A model generated the notes under the pieces. That model was not told where the DNA came from, searched no databases, and was given only the letters and a program-made list of their open reading frames with translations. A stretch of DNA of 64,000 nucleotides from Undaria pinnatifida (lineage: Eukaryota > Sar > Phaeophyceae > Laminariales > Alariaceae), in NCBI GenBank assembly GCA_012845835.1, contig JABAKD010000005.1, forward strand, positions 4,245,655-4,309,654, given 5' to 3'. Below, one piece after another: positions 32,168 through 42,600 of the stretch; positions within the stretch are counted from its first letter, which is position 1; every line of letters starts with the position of its first letter. Both the position numbers and the translations under genes were made by a program.

Positions 32168-32424
32168 AGGAATCGTTCTACCGTAGCGCCGCCTGCTTTT
32201 TCTTACGAAGAAATCGCCGGTTTCGAAACCAGCTCCAAGCCGCATCTATCTCCTGGAATTCGATGACCCTCGCCACCTCGACATCATCGTTCCACAGTCC
32301 TTGTTGCAAGCAAGCAAATATGTCAAGATGTTATTTGTCATAGCATCCTTTCTAGTGCCGCGCAGCCATGAAACGTAGACAAAAATCGCCGGTTTTAGGG
32401 GGGGGCTATCCTCGCAGAATCGGT
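32168..32424. mobile_element. Family B MITE
   Basis: Ends GAATCGTTCTACCGTAGC and GGGGCTATCCTCGCAGAATC. The interior has GAAATCGCCGGTTTCGAAAC, CCACCTCGACATCATCGTTC and GCGCAGCCATGAAACGT, as in the other copies. Confidence 0.65.
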
Positions 32425-32881
32425 CAAAACGAGAAAATAACCAGAACTAAGGGAGGAGAAAAAACCCAAAACAAAATCCGTGCGTACCTCGTACAAATGA
32501 TATAAAAATATCGTGCTAAAGGGACTAGTTAAACATTCACGAAATGGATGGAGGTGTGTGCTTGGTTTTAGTCTACATCATGGTCCCTCTTTGGTGCGGA
32601 GCCTTGCCAGAAGATGCGCAGCACTCGCATTAAAGAATGCGGGACCTCAAACTAGCCCGCTAAATTCCGGCACACTAACTAGAGGATGACGTCGTGAGTT
32701 GTGAGTCGCGACAAGAGTGATAATGATCGCACTAAACTGGGACGCCGCGCACTAAATTTCGCACTAACGCGGGACCATGACACCTGCTGTGCACCCCTTC
32801 CTTGCCTCTCCATGTCTCGGAGGGTGGTGTCGGCATTTATTTGTGTTCTCTTTACACTCCTGGTCGGGTGTATCTGGCATA
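32425..32881. other. Intergenic, no supported gene
   Basis: No gene. 32640-32780 shares CCGCACTAAA/CGCACTAACG words with 9215-9320 and may be another dispersed repeat. The alignment is too loose to define ends. Confidence 0.3.
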
Positions 32882-33060
32882 CAGTAGGTGGCCCTATATA
32901 GTGCGGGTCATATAGTGCGGATGTCCGATATTGTGCGGGTGAAATCGTTTGGCACAATATAGACCCCTCTATAGTGGCCGGTTTTATATAGTGCGGGTGC
33001 GCGGTATAGTGCGGGTAAATTTTCGTGACACATATCCGCACTATATAGGGCCACCTACTG
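32882..33060. mobile_element. Family E MITE, intact, TA target duplication
   Basis: 179 bp with perfect 25-bp terminal inverted repeats beginning CAGTAGGTGGCCCTATATAG, bordered by TA on both sides. The interior holds several direct and inverted TATAGTGCGGGT words, so most of the element can fold back. TA-duplicating insertion and CAG- tips fit Tc1/mariner-type non-autonomous elements. Confidence 0.85.
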
Positions 33061-33688
33061 TAATAATAGGTGTCACCATGTGCACCCCAACATTGCCGGA
33101 GGGAAAAAAAAAACAAAACAGTTACGGCCGTACGTATCACATACGTCTTTTTCCATTCCCATCATATACTCTCCTCGTTGACAGCATCGACAACAGAATC
33201 ACGCTTAGGAGCGGTACACTGGCACCAGGACACAGGCTAGAAACCTGACTACTACTGGCCTAGAGAAGTCTGGGTTTCTTAGGAGGGGTCGTGTTCTGCA
33301 CGATAACTTCGGCACGTGCACCCCCTGGTTTCTTATATTATTGCGACTAATATCGGCGTGTCTTTCTTATTTCCCTGTTTCTTGCTGGGTGTGCGCCGTA
33401 TGTACTGCTGTTGTACTCTGTGTAGTGTTTATTGCTGAGGTCAAGCTGACTTTCCCTCCTTTTTGCTGGACCCTGGCAACGGTTTCACCAGCGGCCTGCA
33501 TGGCCTCTGTAAACAGCCGCCGGCTCGCGTGGCGCTCAATCTGTTCGCACGAGGTTTCGCGAATAATTGTCTGTGTACACATCATATTTATTACGCGAAG
33601 AGTTGGGATTGCTCTCGACTCTGACCACGGAGATTGGCATCGGCTGCTGCTGCTGCTGCTCCACAGATCCGTTCGGGCATCTTTGCTC
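33061..33688. other. Intergenic, no supported gene
   Basis: Frames of up to about 135 codons on both strands lack domains. A short CTG run lies at 33646-33662. Confidence 0.35.
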
Positions 33689-33812
33689 ATGGCGCCTAGG
33701 CATACAACGAAAATCACGAAAAAAAATGGCTGCTTTCCGACGATTTAGTGTTAAGGAGCGCCACCCTTCAGAAACCGTTCCAGAAAAAGGGCTACCTCTA
33801 TCGTATCATGGG
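33689..33812. repeat. Family C MITE, right half
   Basis: Shares CCTAGGCATACAACGAAAAT, CCGACGATTT, TTAAGGAGCGCCACCCTTCA, GAAACCGTTCCAGAAAAAGG and GCTACCTCTATCGTA with complete copies. The left half is missing. Confidence 0.6.
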
Positions 33813-34403
33813 TCGCTTGCTTATTATATTTCTACACGACGCAAGGAAAATGTTCGTTTTCGCGAGAAATACGCCATGCATGGTGGGTGAGAGCTGCAAA
33901 ACGACATGTGACAGGGTTGTGAGATTCGTACCCAAACGAACCATTGTGGTGGCTTTGGTCTTCCTTCTTCTTGCTTCATTTTTTTTTTCGTCCGTAGTTT
34001 CGATCAAATATCACCGAAAAGCCTCGAACAAATAATGCCAACTGGAACCTCAAGCGACAGCACAGTTTTTTTCCTAGAGTTCCAAAACGAACTTTGGCGG
34101 GTATGTCCGTTTGACAAGACGATTCTACTTGTCGTTGGCCTTTTTCCGTTCCTTATTTTTTGCTTCTTCAGGTGCGTAATATGAATAGAAATATCTTGCC
34201 ATGACGGACACCCCCGCCAATTTTTCTTTTCCAATTCTCTTGAGCCACTACGCTATTGTTTGAAAACAAACATTTACACGTATAGACTATATGGTAGCCC
34301 TACACATACCGCTGGAGTCAGACCGTACTCTTCCAACCCCACCTTCCACTAACGGATTAATCTGGCAACTCCTCCTCGGGCTGATTGCAAAGGCCGCGCC
34401 AAG

Positions 34404-36600
34404 ATGAAGGGCTCCCTGGTGCGGTCGTCGATTGCGCTCCTGCTGCTATCACCCAGCCAAAGGTCGGTGGCAGTGCCTTGTACGTCGTCCGAGGTTTTCG
34501 TACCGTCTGTGGTGAGCGACACAGCTGGGGCCTTGCAATTGGCAGAGGCCCTCAACTGCTCGGCGGGGGGGTCGTTTGACGTGGAGTGGGTGGGCTCTGT
34601 CGTGATGGAGGAACCCATCCGCGTGTTCGGAGGCACATCGCTTAGCCTGACGGGGACCTCAGACAAAACCTCGATTCTTGATGGAACCGGTCAGAGCTCC
34701 TTGTTCGAAGTGCACAGTGGCAGTGCCCTCCATCTGTTTCGTCTGGGACTAACCAACGGCGCGGGTGTCCAAGGGGCAGTAATACACGCCACAGAATCCT
34801 ACGTAACCATGGCTGGTTGCACGGTCTCCAACAACACCGGCGACTATGGGGCGGGAATATTCCTCAAAACTTCCACGCTTGAGACTGAAAATTCCTCGTT
34901 TACTGGTAACATGGCGTCCAAAGACGGAGGTGCATTATACATGAGCGCATCGGTAGTGACTGTTGGCCGAAACGTCCTTTTTGAAGGCAACAACGCGTCA
35001 AGCGGTGGCGCGGCGTACCTGACCGATGGCTCGGCTTTCGTGATTGCTGGTGATACAGTCTCTTTTACAAGAAACACCGCTGCCGTGCACGGGGGTGGTG
35101 TTCATGCCCAGCACTCAACAGTGTCTGTGTCGAACACAGTCGAGTTTGTCGGAAACAGCGCAGAGTTTGGAGGTGGCGCCCGCACATACAACTGCTCGAT
35201 TTGGATTCACGGAGATGTAATGTTTTCGAATAACTCTGCGAGTGGCAGGGGAGGTGCGTTGCAGGGTGATTTTTCAATCATAAATTTCGTGGGCACTGCT
35301 ATGTTTCGGAACAACTCAGCATCCATCAGCGGCGGAGGTATCACCATGTGGAACACAGACATGCACGTGCAGGACTCCGGTAAAATCGAGTTCGTGGGAA
35401 ACACGGCAGGAATAGGAGGCGCGGCTTACATTGGCGCCGGTACTCTCTACATTGAAGGCGAAGCACTCTTCCGAGAAAACGTCGCAAACTTAAGGGGTGG
35501 TGCGGTGAACAGCGACTTCTCCTTCATAAACATATCAGGCAACACTGTGTGGGTGACAAACCGCGCACCCGAAGTGGGCGGGGGGCTGAATATGTGGGAA
35601 TCAAACATGTCCGTGCAGGCTTCTGGCAGTGCGGCATTTGTCGGGAACCACGCGGGTCATGGAGGCGGTGTGTCAGTGACCGGTGATGTGTCGGAGGGCG
35701 GCGGTACGCTTTCGGTCGTAGGTGAGATTGGTTTTATAGATAATCTCTCGGACAAGGGGGGAGGTGGCCTTTTCAGTGGCCTCTGCACTATTCTCGTGAG
35801 CGGTGTTGCGTACTGGGAAGGAAATCTGGCGGGGAAGGGGGGTGGAGCGCTTGAGATGTCGAAGTCAACTCTGTTGGTGCAGTCTCAGGGCACAACGAAG
35901 TTTGTCGGCAACACCGCCGAGTATGGCGGCGCCGTATACTCCCATGCCTCCACGATTTTGGTTGACGGCAACCTAACATTTGCAGAAAATTCCGCGGTTG
36001 ACCGCGGCGGTGCTTTGTTCAACAACTTCGCCGTCGTCAACATCTCAGGCACCGCTGTATTCGAAAACAACACCGCACCGGTCAAAGGCGGGGGATGCTT
36101 CTCATGGTCATCGGGTTTGCACGTCGAGGGCGGCGGTAACATAGTATTCTCAAACAACAGTGCGACGGTCGGAGGGGGCCTGACGCTCGGCGGCTACGCC
36201 ACTATGACCGTTACCGGTATGTCGACCTTCTCCAACAACACCGCCGATGTTGGGGCTGGCATCAAAATGGAACAGTTTTCGTCGGGAAGCTTTGCGGGTG
36301 CAGTGACCATGTTCGGCAACAGTGCTTCTTCGAGTGGCGGGGCTATGCATTGCGAGTCTCCAACCCTGCTAAGTATCGACGGGGTGAAGTTTGTATCGAA
36401 CTACGCGGGCGTTAGTGGGGGAGCGATAACTACGCTTTTAGCGGGAACCGAGATAAGCGCGGTAGGAGCGGGCGCGAAGCCTGCGGTAATATGGAACTGT
36501 GAATTTACTGACAACACGGCTGTCGACGCTGGTGGAGCCGTGTTCATTGCTGGGGGCTTTGTCAACATCGCGGGTTCTCAATTCCGCGGCAACCTTGCAG
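34404..36600 (+). CDS. Exon 1: signal peptide and most of the beta-helix
   Basis: Codes residues 1-732 plus the first base of 733. About 18 coils are visible, for example [26 protein letters not shown] and [14 protein letters not shown]. From about residue 285 the coils form a higher-order unit of about 80 residues (three coils) repeated about four times. The donor is CTTGCAG|GTGAGT. The open frame runs past the donor to 36734, but that extension loses the repeat pattern at once. Confidence 0.9.
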
Positions 36601-39600
36601 GTGAGTCGACGACGGTTTTGCCCCTATTCGAAGAATTGGGGTGTGGTACTATTAATAAGTCATCCTTAAAGGGTGTTGGCACAGGCTTGCGCTGGTGGTG
36701 GTTGTACTACCTGGCTGGTGCTTGCAACGCCTAGAAGATGATTCGAGTTGATTACGCAGCTTTGTGGGTCAGAAATACTTGGGGCGTTCTACGGAACTTT
36801 GCAGACCCAGGAAGTACTCGTAACCTGTGAGGAGACGCGCGGATCAAAGCCGACCAGATAATAACGGTGTAGGGAGAGGGTCTGTATCTCGAACTCTAGA
36901 ACAATGCCGGTGTCTACAGTAGAAGCCCAAGACGTCTATTGATGGTGTACTGCCAGTTCATGAGGCCTGTAGGACATTTGGACCGTGTAACGCCAATGAC
37001 TCATCCCACGGTAGAGTTTGCACTGTTTGTGCCAAAAAAAGGTATACCGTCGGTCCGATTGAGCTCCTCAAGTGAGTAGCTACTAGTAGCGGGCAGTCAT
37101 TAGTCAAGCACATTCACGAGTATAGTTCTATACTTTTAGTACGATAATAAGGCATAGACGCTTGGTCGGGTTGTGCGAACGAATGCCTTCGAGATCATTT
37201 TTTCGGGTGAGATATTGAGCTCCGCATGTGAGGACCTCAGGGACTGATGCTCGTGCACCCCTACCGTGTAATGCTAATTATATCGAAACCTAACCCCTGT
37301 GGATTACTCTGAACTCCTACCGTGTAGTTGTCTCCAAGCTAAAAGGTTGTGAAATGAAATGTGGTAGAAGGGTTCCTGCCCCTCTTTTAACTCCTGCTCA
37401 AGCTTCGTAATATTTTATGTCAGGTGCATGCACGTGTTACGATACACAGGCTTTTGCAGTGACGCGCCATCTGCAAGCAATGCCATCAGCGACCCCCTCA
37501 AACCTACCGGGGCACGTTGCCATGACAACGCCTCTTTAGAGAGAAAAACGCAAAAGTTTTCAACGTTTTTGTTACTGTATGTCGCACTGAACTCTAAACT
37601 GCACGCGGAGGAGCGTTTGGTCGCCCATGCCTTTTTGCGACACCTACCTCCGCGTCATGTTGGACATTGCCAGGGCGTTCCGGTGGCGCTGCCCTAGTAT
37701 CGACTGTTACTCGACTCGATCATAGTGGGGCAGGCAGGCGGAGTACCCTCTATTTGACCCCAGATATGATGTACGAATAAAGGAGCTGGATGTAAGGCAA
37801 ATCTAACGCATGACACGCCCTGGAAACACGCACTTCCTTTTGCGACTGCCTCTACCCTTGCTGAAAACCCCAGGGCGTTCCGGTGGCGCCATCCTAGCGT
37901 CGGGGGTTACTCAACTCGATCACTGCACCCTCGAGGGCAATGAGGCAGGCGTGGGGGCAGCCGTCACGAGCACGGTTTCGGTATCGCTTTGGTCCACAAA
38001 CTTCACGAATAACACGTTGTTGTGCGACAACGATGACCTCGTTCTGGATTGGACGGACGTGAGTACTATCGACGAAGAGTGGTTCGACAGGGGAAACATT
38101 TTTTGGCTAAATCAAATTTGAAGCGACGGGACACCTTAACCCCGATACAAGTGAATGCATACGCTGTTTTGAGGATAAACTGCTAAGATTTAGTGTGGGA
38201 CAATTGTGTCCTGTAAGGGGTGTCTGAGGAACTATCCGATACCCTTAGGACATCCAATTTTTGCGGGTTAGGCTATCGTTTCTCATCATGTCGTCTGCTC
38301 CGCCGTCGGACAATGATGAATGCTTTTATCTAGCATGCTTCCAGTTAATCAAAGTGGCCATAATCAGGTATACCCGGCGCTTTGTGGCAGAAATTGGGTG
38401 ACTTTCTTTTTCAGTGACAGCAATGAGCCCAGGACGCCATTTCATTGGCCAACGCCAACCACAACCCGAAGCTGACCACAGTTAATTCCGCTGGATTCAC
38501 CCGATTTTGGCTACGCCCCCGTCCCAAAGGTACTCGGTTATTATACCCTCCTACCTGAGAACGGCCGGACTGTTCGAGCACAACGGCCCACCGCTTAACA
38601 TCCGCGTTCCAACCGAGTTCAGTCCTTCGTTACTGACGAAGGTGGACAATAACCATATCTCTGCTTGATGTCCACGCGTTGTTCTTGTACCATAACAGAT
38701 GAATAAATACCCATCACCCGCTACACTTATTGTCGAGAGCATACCCGCTCATTCAGCAAATGATTGTTGGTTGCTGCTGGAGAGCAGATGCAGTAGTCAT
38801 AGATACGTTAATTCCAGAAGCAACGAGCCGACGCGTGTGCCGCTATGGTGTGTTGGGGTTGGGGGCTTTGCCACTTGTCAATCAGTAATGCATCCGCCCC
38901 CAGCCCGCTCCCAGCTCCCGCTCCCAGCGCACCAGCGAGGCACACGCGTCGGCTCGTTGCGCCTAGCACGCACGTGCCTATGTCGGCTGATGCAGCCGCT
39001 ATCTAGCATCAACCAACAACCAATCATTGACGAACGTGCGGGCAAGCTCTGTCCCACACATACCTGCCGCGGTGATGGGTGATTTTTCTTCATGTGTTAT
39101 GGTACAAGAACACCGCGTGGATATCAAACAGATGGTCCTGATCTGTCTTCGTCGGTAACAGAAGCATGGACTCAGATGGACCTCGGATGGTACGTGGTGG
39201 AACGTTGCGGTCGAGCAGCCCAGGCATTTTCGGGACGGGAGATATAGTAATCGGGTGTCTCAGAGGGGTTTGAGTAGCCAAAATCGGGTATACCCGACGG
39301 AAATGAGGCCAGCTTCGGGTGGTAACGGGCGTTGACCAATGAAATTACATCCAGGTTACTGCATTGCAAATTTACCCTATTTTAGCATCAAAGGCGTTGG
39401 GTATACATGATCATGGCCAATATTGTTTGGGGAGAGTTGTATGGTAGGGTGTAGACTAATGTATTTGTCTATCACGGGGCGGTATACGTGATCTACTTCG
39501 TTAGGACAGGTCAATGCCCTTTATTGGGTTAACACTTTCAATGCTTATCAAAGTGTGGTTTTGGGCGAGATATAGAGCCCCGCAAGCGAAAAGCCCGGGA

Positions 39601-42600
39601 AAATTTAGATCCATCCGTACCGAGGCATGAATGCTTATCCCGACGCGGAAGTAACAGGCACGCTCCATTCCACCTCAAAAGGATTCTGCCTTTGCTATGC
39701 CTAGACGCCAAGTTGACCGAGGCGAGACACATGCGCACATCAATTTAAAAACACAACCTCTGCTTCTTCCGCTCTGGTCATAAACTGACTGTACACACGC
39801 ATCCTCCCTTTCGTCGTCAACAGGAGGCACCGATTCATTTATGAGCTCACTAATACCAATCGTGAAGGAGGCCTCGTTTTTCGCTTTGTCCCGACACCAT
39901 CAACTGACGTATGCGCTCATCAAATCGATATCACCAGGCCTCTGCCTTTGGATCATCGTGCGAGTCTTGTACCGATGGCTGCTTCAATTGTACAGTGGCG
40001 AATCCCGACAGAGTGCAAGCGTGCCAGCCGGTGCTGACGCACACGACGAGCCCCGAAGCCACCGGCACCATCGAAACGCTCGAGCTGCTGGAAGGCTTCT
40101 GGAGGACGTCCGCCACGAGCCAGGACATCCGCGAATGCTACGAGACCAGCGCCTGCAAGGGCGGGGTGGACGATTACTGCAGCGAAGGGTACCATGGACC
40201 ACGTGAGTTCCTTTAGATGGCTTATCCCCCCAAAAAACAAAAATCAAGTATTTCGCGGGTTATAACCTGGCCCGCGGGTTGGGTCAGGAGATTTTTGCGT
40301 TTCGAGTCGGGCCAGGCCAGGAGGTGTTGGAAATCTCACCGGCCCCATCACGTCGCGTGAAAAGGGATTTCGGCATCTCACGGATAGGGTCGGGACGGAA
40401 CCAATTTACGATACGGCATTTCTTGACGGGCCTTTTTTTTCAGTGACTCGGAGCCAGTCGCGCGAGTGAATACTACACCCGTGTGCTCTTCGATATCGCA
40501 ATTTTCACTAATAATAGCGAATTTTTCGTTAACTTGCCCCAACCACCCACTGCTCGGTCCACGGTTGAGAGAGGTATTGTGCAATTTGAGAGGGGTGGCC
40601 TAAGCAAAGCAAAGATTATGGTATGCCCCTACCGTAGAGACTTAGCATTGGGTCGCCCTGACCCGATCCGACCCGCGAAACGTGACCCGCAAAATGACTC
40701 AGAAAACGTGTTGGTTGGTTGGTTGGTTGGTTGGTTGGTTGGTTGGCTGGTTGGTTGGTTGGTTGGCTGGTTGGTTGGTTGGTTGGCTGGTTGGTTGGTT
40801 GGTTGGTTGGTTGGTTTGTTCTCGGTTTGCCCATACGAGAAGAGTCACGCCCCCAAATTCTCGATTCTCGCGACCCCTTGTCCTGGGATACTCTCGGTAG
40901 ACCAACCTGGGTCTCCGTAACCAAGATGATGCCCCGATGAAAGAAGCACCCAACTTTTGCTAGGCTCCACACTCGAGGATTGTAGAAAAAAATAAGATTT
41001 TTGAGAAACCAGCGAAAGCGAAACCCGACGCACAATTTGGCGGCCTAAGCATACCACGAACAAAAATACAGGCCATCTGAGGTGGTTACATTGATGCTGC
41101 CCCAGGTCGCGATTCCGCGTCCAGTGAACAGGTGTAAACTAGCCCCGAGTAAGCAGTTTTACAAACCCCTGGACTGCGTGCTGCACCTGTCCAATGTGCA
41201 GCACAGGTCGTCGCAAGGAAAATTGGCACTCCAGTTGGGTCCTTTTTCTTGTTCCTGTTGTCCCAGTAGGACGGCAGCTTAAGACAACTCCCCCCCCAAA
41301 ACTGATTTGTTTTAAAAAATAAAGCCGATATCGGATAAAAAAACTTAAACATGGCCTAGGTATACAACGAAAGTCACGATGATTTTGGGTTAAGGAGCGC
41401 CACCCTTCAGAAAAACCGATTAAGGAAAAAGTGCTACCTCTAGATCGTAGCGCAGGTCGTGTGCGTGGCGGGTACCCGGTGTCCCAAGATATGCGCCTTT
41501 ATACTGCAGTAGCTGAATCACATTGTTGGATGGCAAGCATGAACAGTTGACAATACTCAAGGGGATGGTTCCTGCTCACCCCCCGCTCGCTTGTTTCCGT
41601 GGCAGTTTGTGCCGTTTGCGCGAACGGGTACACGACGGGACTGGGATACACCTGTTTAAAGTGCAGCGCGGAGCGTCGCAATGCAACCGTCACGATGGCG
41701 GCAATTGTTCTTGCCGCTGTTGTGGCCGCGGCTGCAGTAAGCGTAACGCTGCTAGGGAATCCCGCAAGTCCATCAGCAGCCAGGAGATGGATTTCCTGCG
41801 GACGTTTCGGGGGACTTCGATCCGGTCCGAAGCACGCCAATATGTCTCAGGTGCCGAAGATTCTCATCGTTTCGTGGCAAATCGTCACCCAGGCAAGTGC
41901 GAAGTGTTAGCCCGGTTGACGAGTCAGAGAAAAAACAGATGAAGACAGGCAATGAAGACTGTGGTACTAGCCCGTACCTGGTTGGGAGTTGTTGTATTCA
42001 ATGTACGAGCTCACGCCAAGGGGTCTTACATAACGGACCGGCGGCCTCAGCATGATCTTGCTCGCACTGATTAATGCACGCTCTTACTATTTGCCAGCGG
42101 GTGAGAAAACAAAACTAGCGCGTATTTTTGGTGCTCCCTTTCGTTCCCAAAACGGCCAACACGATGTACACTACCTTCTTTGCTCAACAAGCACGCGTGC
42201 TACCGTAGATCTAGCCCTTTGTGGAACAATGGATTCCGACGTGACACATCGAGTGTAGATCGTTTCTCAAACGTGGTCTTAAGTCTTATTTGGCTACCAT
42301 GGAATGAACCACCAGGATTCTACTATTAATAGGCGAATATCGTCTCAGGTTGCAGACTCATTCTGCCGATATCCATCAAAAACGATCTTCCCCTTCTTCG
42401 ATGCGTCGCTTTGTCCTGCCGTTGCCCTGTCCGCAGGGTAGTTTTCCATGTTGGCAAGTGTAGCTCACCCGGACATGTACGTGGTGATCCTCGATTGCAT
42501 CAGCGTCGGGCACATGCCGCGGTAGCGGTTCACCTTTTTTTTCCGGGGCTCCTCACTCGAGGATATTCATCCCTCACCCGAAAAACGCAATCCGATGAGC

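Larger units (their letters stand above)
36601..37873 (+). other. Intron 1 (GT-AG, 1273 bp)
   Basis: Begins GTGAGT and ends AACCCCAG. It contains a family D MITE (36999-37274) and a degenerate copy of the start of exon 2 (37640-37720). Confidence 0.8.
40203..41605 (+). other. Intron 3 (GT-AG, 1403 bp)
   Basis: GTGAGT to CCGTGGCAG. It holds a probable family A fragment (40425-40640), a (GGTT)n microsatellite (40709-40815) and half a family C element (41350-41455). Confidence 0.75.

Noticed and set aside
36601-36734. Read-through of exon 1 past its donor
   Set aside because: The beta-helix pattern stops exactly at the GTGAGT, and splicing to 37874 restores a complete coil.
40709-40815. Telomere array from GGTT repeats
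   Set aside because: The tetranucleotide period with GGCT variants does not match a TTAGGG-type telomere, and it lies within an intron.
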